Assembly (NCBI RefSeq): GCF_030410045.1
Contig: NZ_JAUFRA010000005.1
Location: 1 to 64,000 of the forward strand
Reading direction: 5' to 3'
Length of the DNA stretch: 64,000 nucleotides
DNA from: Marivivens donghaensis
Lineage (GTDB): Bacteria > Pseudomonadota > Alphaproteobacteria > Rhodobacterales > Rhodobacteraceae
Each line of letters starts with the position of its first letter. The stretch's first letter is position 1. Shown here in pieces: positions 15,662-24,083 of the stretch. The notes under the pieces were generated by a model that was not told where the DNA came from, did no database searches, and saw only the letters and a list, made by a program, of their open reading frames with translations. A program made the position numbers and the translations under genes.

Positions 15662-17176
15662 TCAGGCACCGTTTTCATCAAATCTTTCAAGTAACTTCAG
15701 CAAACCGTCTTCGGAAATTTTCCCGCTCTCAAAGAGACTTAGAAGGCGCTCCGAGCTTGTCATTGGCTTGCTTTCAGTTTTAGCCTTGGGGTTCACACCC
15801 TTGACTTTCGTAATTTCGTGACGCCGTTGTCTTGATGCGACGTGGCTGTAGTGGCTTTCAATCTGCTGAACCTTGCAGCCCATATTGAGGCTCAAATCAT
15901 AAACACTGACATCGCCTTTTTCTAAGCGAAGGGTAGCATAGGTGTGACGTAAGCTATACAGGCTTCGCTTACCACCATCTGCATCGCGCAGCAGCCCCTC
16001 GGCTCTTTCTTGGTAAGGAATGCGCCGCAGTATTGCCTGAAAACTCTTATTCAAATCTTGGAATGGTTTCGGTTTCGTCGCATTCTTTTGAATCTGACCA
16101 AACCAAACTAAATCTGATTTTTTCTTGAAGGGGGTTATTTCAAGCCATTTCTTCAGGTGTTGATTGGCACTTGGTTGAGATTGAACGTATCTTTGTTGGC
16201 CTTTTTTCGTAGCGGAACTGACGCGTATTTCTGCAAGCTTTTCATCGCGTCCATCTATATCAACGTCAAATTTGACATCACCCCAACACATAGCCCGCGC
16301 TTCTCCTACACGCAGTCCAGTGTTTGCAAGAAATTGGACGAAATAATACATCTGGTGGCGCTGTAACTTGTGCCAAGAATTCACACGTGTATCAGCAAAT
16401 GGGCCCACACAATCCCTGTAGCTACGAAGGTTTCTGACCAATGTCACATACTCAAGGGCATCAAAGCCCGCGCGTCGGTTTGGTGCCCGCTGCTTTGAAG
16501 GGGTCTTCATCTTGAAGGTTTGCTGCATCCGCCCGCGCTCAAAGGCGTCATAAAAAATTTGATTGAGGGCACTTTGCTCCATCAACAAGGTTTTCACTGC
16601 TGGTGTGCGGCTCACGTTAGCAGTCTTGCGGGTTTTAGCCCCCCTTCGCTTCGGATTGTATTCTTGAAGACGTTTGCCTTCGTCAGTATCCCAATAGCTA
16701 ATACGCCAATCCCAATAGCTCATCGCTATCGTCGGCGTGATATCGTTCAAGAGTAGGCTTTTTCCGTCTTTGTCCGAAAAATAGGGCCTAAAATACCGAG
16801 CGGCATAATTTTTGTGCCACTTCTGGCGGCTTTCACTCCAAGCTTTGTTTTTGATATTTCGGTCATACCAATCGTTCCAATGTTGTTCAAACGTGAACTC
16901 GGTCAGGCTGTGACCTAAACGCGCAGCTTGCTGCAACCGAAACAATTCGCCCTTTGCAAACTCATAGGCATCTTCGTAATTGGTCAGCTTCGTGCTTCTG
17001 GTGATGTAACCGGCACGGCCACCGATCTTTAGCCGCATATACCACGCAGGTTTCCGGTGGCTTGCAGCGTTCGGAACCGCCACCGCAAGGTTGCGCTGAA
17101 ACAGGACAAGCGAACCACCGAAGTGCTCAACCTTGTTCTCGTAGAAAGCCAACAACGCCCCCCTTATCACCTTCAA
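15662..17176 (-). CDS. Large tyrosine integrase of the genomic island
   Basis: A 504-residue tyrosine recombinase, larger than most phage integrases. A SAM-like core-binding region is near residues 110-250. The catalytic domain shows the Arg in TGLRVGEARAM, the Lys region SATKKGQQRY, HxxR-type SLRHTYATLRL and the nucleophilic Tyr in IESHYSHV. The start is uncertain: TTG 17176 or GTG 17170, with the first ATG far inside. It stands next to the intact rpsI gene, the usual place for an integrase beside its attachment site, and is followed after 30 bp by the restriction-modification gene. Confidence 0.9.
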   Translation of the reverse strand: MKVIRGALLAFYENKVEHFGGSLVLFQRNLAVAVPNAASHRKPAWYMRLKIGGRAGYITRSTKLTNYEDAYEFAKGELFRLQQAARLGHSLTEFTFEQHWNDWYDRNIKNKAWSESRQKWHKNYAARYFRPYFSDKDGKSLLLNDITPTIAMSYWDWRISYWDTDEGKRLQEYNPKRRGAKTRKTANVSRTPAVKTLLMEQSALNQIFYDAFERGRMQQTFKMKTPSKQRAPNRRAGFDALEYVTLVRNLRSYRDCVGPFADTRVNSWHKLQRHQMYYFVQFLANTGLRVGEARAMCWGDVKFDVDIDGRDEKLAEIRVSSATKKGQQRYVQSQPSANQHLKKWLEITPFKKKSDLVWFGQIQKNATKPKPFQDLNKSFQAILRRIPYQERAEGLLRDADGGKRSLYSLRHTYATLRLEKGDVSVYDLSLNMGCKVQQIESHYSHVASRQRRHEITKVKGVNPKAKTESKPMTSSERLLSLFESGKISEDGLLKLLERFDENGA

Positions 17177-17251
17177 ACGCTACAGATATGCTAAAAACGC
17201 GAACTCGGAACGTCAAGGCGGCAAGGCATATGCTATAAAACTGCTACCAAC

Positions 17252-17285
17252 AAAAAAAGCTTGCGATTTCCCGCAAGCCTTTGTT
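17252..17285 (-). terminator. Terminator of the rplM-rpsI operon
   Basis: Stem GCTTGCG / CGCAAGC with a short loop. On the minus strand it is followed by seven T residues. It lies 28 bp after the rpsI stop codon and is probably contributed by the island. Confidence 0.85.
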
Positions 17286-17309
17286 TTTGTGTAATAAAAT
17301 TGAAGTGCT

Positions 17310-17323
17310 GACTTAGCGCTTCG
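17310..17323 (-). other. Candidate attR at the rpsI 3' end
   Basis: The last codons of rpsI on the minus strand. It matches 7072-7085 in 12 of 14 positions in the same orientation, so it is a candidate direct repeat bounding the island. The match is short and not verified. Confidence 0.45.
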
Positions 17324-17792
17324 AGAACTGGAACGAACGACGAGCTTTACGCTTACCGTATTTCTTACGTTCAACAACGCGGCTGTCGCGGGTCAGGAAG
17401 CCAGCAGCTTTCAGAGCACCACGGAGCGACGGATCGTACAGCTGGAGAGCTTTGGAGATACCGTGCTTAACAGCGCCAGCCTGACCCGTCAGGCCGCCAC
17501 CTTTAACGGTTGCCATTACGTCGAACTGGCCTTCAACGCCAGCGATCTGGAACGGCTGACGCAGGATCAGCTGAAGAACCGGACGAGCGAAGTAAACAGC
17601 CATTTCTTTGCCGTTTACGATCACTTTGCCGGAACCCGGCTTAACCCAAACGCGAGCGACAGCGTCTTTACGCTTGCCGGTTGCGTAGGAACGGCCCAGT
17701 TCGTCACGAACAGGTTCACGCGGTGCGTCTACTTCTACAGCGGTGCCAGCGGCTGCTGCGAGATCTTCGAGCGAGTTGATTTGATCGGCCAT
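17313..17792 (-). CDS. rpsI: 30S ribosomal protein S9
   Basis: A small-subunit ribosomal protein whose C-terminal tail reaches the P-site tRNA. It is 159 residues with an N-terminal extension usual in alphaproteobacteria, then the conserved S9 core (GRSYATGKRKDAVARVWVKPG) and the basic tail ending SFQFSKR. It is 3 bp downstream of rplM, forming the classic rplM-rpsI operon. The end of the gene is the apparent insertion site of the island, but the reading frame is intact. Confidence 0.98.
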   Translation of the reverse strand: MADQINSLEDLAAAAGTAVEVDAPREPVRDELGRSYATGKRKDAVARVWVKPGSGKVIVNGKEMAVYFARPVLQLILRQPFQIAGVEGQFDVMATVKGGGLTGQAGAVKHGISKALQLYDPSLRGALKAAGFLTRDSRVVERKKYGKRKARRSFQFSKR

Positions 17793-17795
17793 CGA

Positions 17796-18254
17796 TTAGA
17801 CCCTCGTGTTTTTCTTGTTCATCGACTTAACGTCGAGAACTTCAGGCTTCTGAGCTTCCATGCCGTGTTCGGCACCAGCGAAGACGCGCAGGTGGGTCAT
17901 TTGCTTGCGCGACAGACGGTTGCCCGGCAGCATGCGCTTAACAGCTTGCATGACGACGCGCTCGGGGTGTGCACCCTCGAGGATCTGACCGGTGGTGCGG
18001 GACTTGATGCCGCCCGGGTGGCCAGTGTGCCAGTAGTTCGGCTTTTCGCGCTTGTTACCAGTCAGCTGAACTTTGTCAGCGTTGATAACGATCACGTTGT
18101 CACCCATGTCCATGTGGGGGGTGAAGGACGGCTTGTGCTTACCGCGCAAGCGCATGGCGATGATCGAAGCAAGACGGCCCAGAACAACGCCTTCAGCGTC
18201 GATCAGGATCCATTTTTTATCGATATCTGCCGGAGTAGCAGAGAAGGTTTTCAT
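17796..18254 (-). CDS. rplM: 50S ribosomal protein L13
   Basis: An early-assembly large-subunit protein that binds 23S rRNA. It is 152 residues. The conserved start KKWILIDAEGVVLGRLAS and the HMDMGDNVIVINADKVQLTG core are present. First gene of the rplM-rpsI operon; its promoter lies in the 150 bp between it and the MocR gene. Confidence 0.98.
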   Translation of the reverse strand: MKTFSATPADIDKKWILIDAEGVVLGRLASIIAMRLRGKHKPSFTPHMDMGDNVIVINADKVQLTGNKREKPNYWHTGHPGGIKSRTTGQILEGAHPERVVMQAVKRMLPGNRLSRKQMTHLRVFAGAEHGMEAQKPEVLDVKSMNKKNTRV

Positions 18255-18404
18255 ATTACACCATTGCTGGTTGGGGGCATTACGGCCCCGTTCATTCGGA
18301 TGGGCGGGTTATATAGGCCGCGAAAATCCAGTCAACAGCAATTTACACGAAATAAATACGTAAAATCAGTTACTTAAAATTAAGGTATTATTTTACCCCA
18401 CGAT

Positions 18405-19781
18405 TTAGACCGTAATTCTCTCGGGCGGATGGTCCAAAAGGTCCCTGAGCCCTCTTAGGGCCGTCTCAAACCGTTCGATAGCGATTCCTCCGTTCAGGGC
18501 AATCCGCACCGCTTGAACCCGCCGCCCGTCGCGCGGCCCGAATTCTTCGGCGGATTTGAGGAAGATTCCTTGCGCCTCAGAGCTTCGGCAAAATTCACCG
18601 CTGCGCCACCCATCAGGGAGCTCGAGCCAGATGAACGGGACGTTCTCTTGCCACCGCACTTTATATCCACCGAGAACGTTCAGCGCCATGCGCATCCGGT
18701 CCGCCATGTGTGCGCGTGTCGATTTCAGAATTGCCGGCATTTCGGGGTGGTTCTGGACATAGGCATAAACCGAGGTAATCGCAGTTGGTACGCCGAATGA
18801 GTTAAACGTGACCGAGCGGATAAACGCGTTAAGGTGTCCTTCGGGCGGTACGACGAACCCGATCCGAAGGGCTGCAGAGATCGATTTAGACGGAGATGTC
18901 GTATACCACGCCAGTTCGGGCACATATTGGCGATAGCTCGGTCCGATGAAGGGACCATTGCGATAGCTGTCGTCGTCAATGATGTGTACACCATAGCGGC
19001 GACACATCTCGGCGATCTCTTGGCGCCGTTTGAGCGAGGTCGTCATCGCAGTTGGGTTCATCACATCGGAACAGGTCGCGTAAACCTGAACGCCGTGGTC
19101 GATCACCAGCCGTTCAAATTTATCGAGCCGAGGCCCCTCCTCGTCCCATTCGACCGAAACCGTGGGTGCACGGCAGAGCTCCGCCGCACGACGGAAACCT
19201 GCGTAGGTGAGCTCATCGACCATCACGACGGGCGAGGATCCTTTGAGAACCGTCTGGAAAATCATCACGATCGAATGCTGACCGCCGTGAGTGATAACCA
19301 CGTTGTCAGGAGTGAAATTGCCAATCGGAAAATCTTTGCTCGCGTTATAAAAGGCCACATGCGCATCCCGATGGTTCTGACGCACAGGATAGCGAAGCAG
19401 TAATTCAGAGGCAGCTGTATCGGCGTATCTGTGAAACCCGTCCCGAATAAGGTCTGTCTGACCAAGGTCAGGAAGTCGCGGACTAAGCAGAGTCGCCCCC
19501 ATATCGGTGACTTCTTCGAATTGTACCACTTTCTGCTCTGGTACAAATGTCCCACGCCCCACCGCAGCATCAAGGAACCCTGCATCGACAAGGTTCTTGT
19601 AAGCCCGCGCGACGGTTCCTGGTGTGACCTTTGCCTGCCACGCTAAGTCACGGACAGGCGGTAATTTATCACCGCATTTTAGTGTGCCACCCCGCACCGC
19701 CTGACGAATGGCGACCTCAATCGCGCGATATTTCGGTCCGTCGGCTTGTGTTAAATCGGGTAGCCAAATTGTATCGGTCAC
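18405..19781 (-). CDS. MocR/PdxR-type GntR regulator with aminotransferase domain
   Basis: A 458-residue regulator. The N-terminal GntR winged helix is at about residues 12-75 (LPPVRDLAWQAKVTPGTVARAYK) and a class I aminotransferase-like domain follows, with the PLP lysine in TTSPSKSIS. Such proteins sense PLP or an amino-acid ligand and control a nearby gene. A GTG start at 19781 is chosen since GAGGA precedes it by 7 bp and the protein then begins like family members; ATG 19802 has no ribosome-binding site. It is divergent from a DUF1127 gene, with TTGTAT repeats between them. Confidence 0.88.
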   Translation of the reverse strand: MTDTIWLPDLTQADGPKYRAIEVAIRQAVRGGTLKCGDKLPPVRDLAWQAKVTPGTVARAYKNLVDAGFLDAAVGRGTFVPEQKVVQFEEVTDMGATLLSPRLPDLGQTDLIRDGFHRYADTAASELLLRYPVRQNHRDAHVAFYNASKDFPIGNFTPDNVVITHGGQHSIVMIFQTVLKGSSPVVMVDELTYAGFRRAAELCRAPTVSVEWDEEGPRLDKFERLVIDHGVQVYATCSDVMNPTAMTTSLKRRQEIAEMCRRYGVHIIDDDSYRNGPFIGPSYRQYVPELAWYTTSPSKSISAALRIGFVVPPEGHLNAFIRSVTFNSFGVPTAITSVYAYVQNHPEMPAILKSTRAHMADRMRMALNVLGGYKVRWQENVPFIWLELPDGWRSGEFCRSSEAQGIFLKSAEEFGPRDGRRVQAVRIALNGGIAIERFETALRGLRDLLDHPPERITV

Positions 19782-19811
19782 AATGTATTCCTCGACACGC
19801 ATAGCGTGGCT

Positions 19812-19856
19812 TTGTATCGATTATATACGGCACAATGCCACATTGTATCAATACAA
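19812..19856. promoter_or_regulatory. TTGTAT repeats in the divergent MocR/DUF1127 promoter
   Basis: TTGTAT occurs at 19812 and 19843, and its complement ATACAA at 19851-19856, giving the palindrome TTGTAT-CA-ATACAA. ACAATG (19832-19837) and CATTGT (19841-19846) form a second inverted pair. Another TTGTAT lies just inside the MocR gene near 19770. This arrangement is a candidate MocR operator; it has not been tested. Confidence 0.5.
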
Positions 19857-19868
19857 GTAAAGAGAAAG

Positions 19869-20099
19869 ATGATGACACTGGTATCCCACCACCTCCCGCT
19901 GAACACGATGATTATTCCTGCGCCCACGACCCTCGCGGCACGTGCGCTGGTGACCATCGCGGTCAAGGTAGAGACGTGGTCGATGCGACGCCAAACCCGT
20001 CAACATCTGCGCGACCTGCCTGAACATGTTCTGTTCGATATCGGCCTCACCCGCGAGCAGGCAAAGCTTGAGGCTGCGAAATACTTTTGGAGGGCCTAA
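19869..20099 (+). CDS. DUF1127 small protein
   Basis: A 76-residue basic protein ending with the DUF1127 motif (MRRQTRQHLRDLPEHVLFDIGL). DUF1127 proteins are small, and some affect RNA turnover, phosphate or stress responses. Two adjacent ATG codons (19869, 19872) are possible starts, with AAAGAAAG as ribosome-binding site. It is divergent from the MocR gene and shares its regulatory region, so it may be controlled by it. A terminator follows at 20121. Confidence 0.85.
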   Translation: MMTLVSHHLPLNTMIIPAPTTLAARALVTIAVKVETWSMRRQTRQHLRDLPEHVLFDIGLTREQAKLEAAKYFWRA

Positions 20100-20120
20100 T
20101 CCCCGGCTCTTCCTGTACCT

Positions 20121-20146
20121 GGGCGGGGACTTCCCCGCCCCTTTTT
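20121..20146 (+). terminator. Terminator between DUF1127 and thioesterase genes
   Basis: Stem GGGCGGGG / CCCCGCCC with a 4-nt loop and a run of five T residues. It serves the DUF1127 gene and overlaps the stop codon of the convergent thioesterase gene. Confidence 0.85.
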
Positions 20147-20564
20147 ATTTCGGCGGAATAGAATAGGTCAGCGAGGCACGAGCGACAGCTTGATCGTTGC
20201 CTTCCGAGAACAGCAAACAATCACCCACAGCCAAAACACGACCAAGTTTCAAAAGCCGAACATGGCACAGCAAATCACGGCCCGCTTCGGGTTTGCGCAT
20301 GAAATCGATGCTGCAATTTGTGGTGACGGACAGCGCCTTTGGTCCGATCATAGCGAGGATCGCCAAATAGACCGACACATCGGCCAGTGCGAACATTGAC
20401 GGACCAGAGACGGTGCCACCGGGGCGCAAATGTTCTTCGCCAACGTTCAGGCGAATGACGGCTTCCATTTCACCAACGGATTCAATGGTAAACATCCCGT
20501 CCACTTGGGAAAAATCCGACGCTAAGAACTGCGTCAATGCGTCTTTGTCCATGGCCAACGGCAT
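20145..20564 (-). CDS. PaaI-family hotdog thioesterase
   Basis: A 139-residue acyl-CoA thioesterase-like protein of the hotdog fold. The conserved turn-and-helix GGTVSGPSMFALADVSVY and the core strand SIDFMRKPEAGRDL are seen. A strong GAGGGAGGAAACT precedes ATG 20564. It is divergent from the enoyl-CoA hydratase gene, with 57 bp between starts, so the pair may act on the same kind of acyl-CoA. The substrate is unknown. Confidence 0.9.
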   Translation of the reverse strand: MPLAMDKDALTQFLASDFSQVDGMFTIESVGEMEAVIRLNVGEEHLRPGGTVSGPSMFALADVSVYLAILAMIGPKALSVTTNCSIDFMRKPEAGRDLLCHVRLLKLGRVLAVGDCLLFSEGNDQAVARASLTYSIPPK

Positions 20565-20621
20565 AGTTTCCTCCCTCGCTCGTCTGCCCTAAGGTGACCG
20601 CAGGGAAGAGGAGGAAACAAG

Positions 20622-21410
20622 ATGGCCTTGCTAGAACGTAGCGTCACAGGTGCAGTTCTGCATCTCACGATGAATGCACCAGAAAAGCTCAACGCGCTCT
20701 CGGACGAGATGCTGGCGGAACTGCAATCGACGCTGGATGAGGTCGCGATGGACCGTTCCATTCGCGTCATCACACTGGCCGGTGCAGGCAAAGCGTTTTG
20801 CGCGGGCCATGATCTGAAACAGATGCAAGCGGGCCGCGCTGCTGCAGACGGTGGTGCCGCCTATTTTAAAGATCTCTTTGACCGCTGCGCGAACCTGATG
20901 ATGACCATCCAGCAAATTCCACAGCCTGTCATCGCCAAACCGCACGGCATCGCGACCGCTGCGGGCTGTCAATTGGTTGCGACCTGCGACCTCGCCATTG
21001 CTGCCGAAGGCACGCGTTTTGGCGTGAATGGCGTGAATATCGGTTTATTCTGTTCGACCCCAATGGTCGCCCTCACCCGCAATGTTCATCGCAAACAAGC
21101 GTTCGAGATGCTCACCACCGGTAAGTTCATCAATTGCGATGAAGCCGTAGAATACGGTCTAATCAACCGCGCTGTACCGCATGATGACCTTGATGCCGCA
21201 GTTGATGAATTGGCAAACACCATCGCGTCAAAATTGGCGAGCGCGGTTCAGATCGGCAAACGTGCGTTCTATGATCAAGCCCAGATGACGACCCAAGACG
21301 CCTATGCCTTTGCGGGCGACGTTATGGTGCGCAATATGCTAGACCGTGACACCAACGAGGGCATCACGGCCTTTATCGAAAAGCGCAAACCAGACTGGGA
21401 TCAGAGCTGA
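20622..21410 (+). CDS. Enoyl-CoA hydratase/isomerase family protein
   Basis: A 262-residue crotonase-fold enzyme. The oxyanion-hole segment AGHDLKQM and the helix-capping GIATAAGCQLVATCDLAIA motif are present; the second glycine-rich loop is normal. Members hydrate or isomerise enoyl-CoA in fatty-acid or amino-acid breakdown, but the substrate is not fixed by sequence. The start ATG 20622 follows GAGGAGGAAACAAG. Its 3' end overlaps the convergent carboxypeptidase gene by 10 bp. Confidence 0.9.
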   Translation: MALLERSVTGAVLHLTMNAPEKLNALSDEMLAELQSTLDEVAMDRSIRVITLAGAGKAFCAGHDLKQMQAGRAAADGGAAYFKDLFDRCANLMMTIQQIPQPVIAKPHGIATAAGCQLVATCDLAIAAEGTRFGVNGVNIGLFCSTPMVALTRNVHRKQAFEMLTTGKFINCDEAVEYGLINRAVPHDDLDAAVDELANTIASKLASAVQIGKRAFYDQAQMTTQDAYAFAGDVMVRNMLDRDTNEGITAFIEKRKPDWDQS

Positions 21411-22870
21411 TACAGGTCTGAGAATTTAGCTTCGAGATAATCAAGGAGCGGAGCCTCTGTTGGCTCTGCTCCAATCGCACGACGGATCGTGTCGCGCGGT
21501 TCATAAAGGCCACCGTGTTGTTGCAGGGTGTCACGCAACCACCCGGTCGCCGCCGCCAAATCGCCCCGAGACAGATCATCATCGAGGTTCGGAACAGCCT
21601 TGCGCAATGCCGCATGTAGGTTGCCCGCATAGACATTGCCCAGTGAATAAGTCGGGAAATATCCGAACAGGCCAACAGGCCAATGCACGTCCTGAAGAAC
21701 GCCATTCGATGCCTTATCGACCGCGTAGCCAAAGTCCGCCTTGAAACGGTCGTTCCATGCAGCCTCAAGATCGTCAATCTCTAGGTCACCGCTGATCAAT
21801 GCGCGTTCGAGGTCGAACCGCAGAACAACATGCAGATTATATTGCAATTCGTCGGCTTCAGTGCGGATGTATCCACGGTTCACGCGGTTCACGGCGGCAT
21901 AAAATGCGCCCTCGTCCGCGATCCCAAAGTCACCGAACGCATCGCGCATTTTACCAAAGAGCCAACCTGTAAAGGCGCGGCTGCGCCCCAATTGGTTCTC
22001 ATAGATACGGCTCTGGCTTTCGTGTACGCCCATCGACACGCCACCACCTATCGGGGACAGAAGGTAGGCCTGATCAATGTTCTGTTCGTAACAGGCGTGC
22101 CCGACTTCGTGGATCGTCGAATAGAAGCAGTTAAACGGATCGTCAGCAGCCGTGCGGGTCGTGATCCGAACGTCATTTCCAGAGCCAGAACTGAACGGGT
22201 GCACGGCCTTATCGATACGGCCGCGGGACATGTCGTAGCCAAAGGTTTCCGCGAGAAGCGTCGACAGTTTTAACTGTGCGACCTCATCAAAGTTGCCCGT
22301 GACGCTTGCTGGCTGCGGCTGGGCCAGAACGGCCTCGCGCAGCGCGACGAGACGCGGACGCATCGCATCAAACATCGCAACCAGATCAGCAGCTTTCGCA
22401 CCGGGTTCGTAATCATCGAGCATCGCGTCATAGATGTCGCCACCATTGGCGAGCGCGGCACCTTCTTCGCGTTTCAGGCGCAACACGTCTTTGAAGGTCG
22501 GCACGAAGGCGGCGAAGTCATTGTTCGACCGTGCCTCCGCCCAGATGCCTTGGGATTTCGACGTGACCTTTGCAATTTCTGCGGCAAGTTTCGCAGGCAC
22601 TTTCATTGCGCGGTCATAGCTGCGACGGATGTGGCGCAACATGGCGGTCGCGACCTCGTCCTTTGCCTCTGCCGTTGCCAGCCATTCACCAACCCGAGGG
22701 TCCGTGCGGCGCGCGTGCAGGACACCTTCAATCGCTGCGAATTCTTCACCACGTTGATCAGCCGATCCGCGGGGCATCATCGTCTCCTGATCCCAGCCCA
22801 GACGTCCCGCGATTTGAGCGAGAGCTTGGGTTTCGCGATCAAAGGCGATCAGGTCATCATAAGCAGTCAT
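21401..22870 (-). CDS. M32-family metallocarboxypeptidase
   Basis: A zinc carboxypeptidase of the Taq family that removes C-terminal residues from peptides. It is 489 residues, all-helical. The zinc motif HEVGH is at 254-258, followed by the Glu-containing GVHESQSRIYENQLGRS region. ATG 22870 was chosen because it sits 1 bp after the stop of ctaA, and a longer start would overlap ctaA. The protein lacks a signal peptide, so it acts in the cytoplasm. Confidence 0.93.
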   Translation of the reverse strand: MTAYDDLIAFDRETQALAQIAGRLGWDQETMMPRGSADQRGEEFAAIEGVLHARRTDPRVGEWLATAEAKDEVATAMLRHIRRSYDRAMKVPAKLAAEIAKVTSKSQGIWAEARSNNDFAAFVPTFKDVLRLKREEGAALANGGDIYDAMLDDYEPGAKAADLVAMFDAMRPRLVALREAVLAQPQPASVTGNFDEVAQLKLSTLLAETFGYDMSRGRIDKAVHPFSSGSGNDVRITTRTAADDPFNCFYSTIHEVGHACYEQNIDQAYLLSPIGGGVSMGVHESQSRIYENQLGRSRAFTGWLFGKMRDAFGDFGIADEGAFYAAVNRVNRGYIRTEADELQYNLHVVLRFDLERALISGDLEIDDLEAAWNDRFKADFGYAVDKASNGVLQDVHWPVGLFGYFPTYSLGNVYAGNLHAALRKAVPNLDDDLSRGDLAAATGWLRDTLQQHGGLYEPRDTIRRAIGAEPTEAPLLDYLEAKFSDLYQL

Positions 22871-22871
22871 G

Positions 22872-24026
22872 TCACGCCTCACGAATGGATTGGGCCAGCG
22901 GGTAACGCGCCAGATAACGGCCACGCAGGATCAAGACCCAAAGGACGATCGCACCAATCTGGTGGGTGATCGCGACGTGGAGTTGGGCTTGATACAGCAC
23001 GGTCATGATGCCGAGAACCATCTGCACCACCATCATCGCCATCACGGCGTTATAGGCAAAACGGGTCTTACCGTTCGGCGATTTGCGCGCACGAAGCCAA
23101 ACGACGATGCCATAGATGAACAACAGATAACCCGACATGCGGTGGATGAACTGCACGAGCCCCGCGTCCTCAAAGAAGTTCCGCCACATCGGGGTCAGCT
23201 GGAAAGGATCAGGCGGTAGGAACCCATCGCCCATCAGCGGCCATGTTGGGAAGGCGCGACCTGCATCGATACCTGCAACCAACGCACCAAGGATAATTTG
23301 CAGAAACGCGAAATGCATCAGCCCTGTGCCCATGCCGAACAGTTTCGCATTTGCGGACCGACGCGCCTGCATCAAATCAGCCTCAGTGCGGCCCATCTGG
23401 AACGTAAACCAAGCCGTGAACCCGAGGATCACAAAGGCAAGGCCAAGGTGCGTTGCAAGGCGATAAGACGCAACATCGGTGCGGCCAATTTCTTGGGCTG
23501 TTTGGTCAAGGCCTGAATGAACCATCCACCAGCCAATAGCGCCTTGAAGACCGCCAAGCACGCCCAAGAGGAACAGACGCCCTGTCCAACCTGTCGGAAT
23601 GTTTTTTGTCAGCATGAAGCCAAAGAAGCCGAGCGCCCAAACGAGGCCGATAAAGCGACCCAACTGACGATGGCCCCATTCCCACCAATAGATGAACTGG
23701 AACTCGCTTAGGCTCATGCCTTTGTTCTGCAAAAGGTATTCGGGGCTCGTTTGGTATTTTTCAAACTCGACCGCCCAATCGGCTTCGTTCAGCGGCGGGA
23801 TCGCCCCCATGACAGGGTTCCATTCCGTGATCGACAAACCGCTATCGGTCAATCGTGTGAGGCCACCGACCACGATCATCGACGCGACGAGCGCGAAAAT
23901 CACCATGAGCCAAACGCGGATAGCACCACGTGCGCCGCGCCGTTTGGCGTCGATCTGTCCCGGTGCTGCGGTTTGTTTCGGGGCTTCGCCCACGTCCTCG
24001 AACAATTTGCGCGGTGTTTGCGCCAT
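22872..24026 (-). CDS. ctaA: Heme A synthase (COX15/CtaA)
   Basis: Oxidises the methyl group of heme O to make heme A for cytochrome aa3 oxidases. It is a 384-residue inner-membrane protein with about eight hydrophobic helices. The conserved GGLTRLTDSGLSITEW at the first helix and the histidine-containing WWEWGHRQLGR and VHSGLD, HLGLAF, IHRM, THQIGA segments match heme-ligand positions. The next gene (M32 carboxypeptidase) starts 1 bp later. Presence of this enzyme implies an aa3-type terminal oxidase in the organism. Confidence 0.95.
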   Translation of the reverse strand: MAQTPRKLFEDVGEAPKQTAAPGQIDAKRRGARGAIRVWLMVIFALVASMIVVGGLTRLTDSGLSITEWNPVMGAIPPLNEADWAVEFEKYQTSPEYLLQNKGMSLSEFQFIYWWEWGHRQLGRFIGLVWALGFFGFMLTKNIPTGWTGRLFLLGVLGGLQGAIGWWMVHSGLDQTAQEIGRTDVASYRLATHLGLAFVILGFTAWFTFQMGRTEADLMQARRSANAKLFGMGTGLMHFAFLQIILGALVAGIDAGRAFPTWPLMGDGFLPPDPFQLTPMWRNFFEDAGLVQFIHRMSGYLLFIYGIVVWLRARKSPNGKTRFAYNAVMAMMVVQMVLGIMTVLYQAQLHVAITHQIGAIVLWVLILRGRYLARYPLAQSIREA

Positions 24027-24083
24027 GCCGGCCTCCTTCGATGTTGCGGGGAACCTAAGTCGCAGGAGGCATCACGGCAAGGG

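Noticed and set aside
17463..18377. Open frame of 304 codons opposite rpsI and rplM
   Set aside because: Antisense shadow of two ribosomal protein genes.
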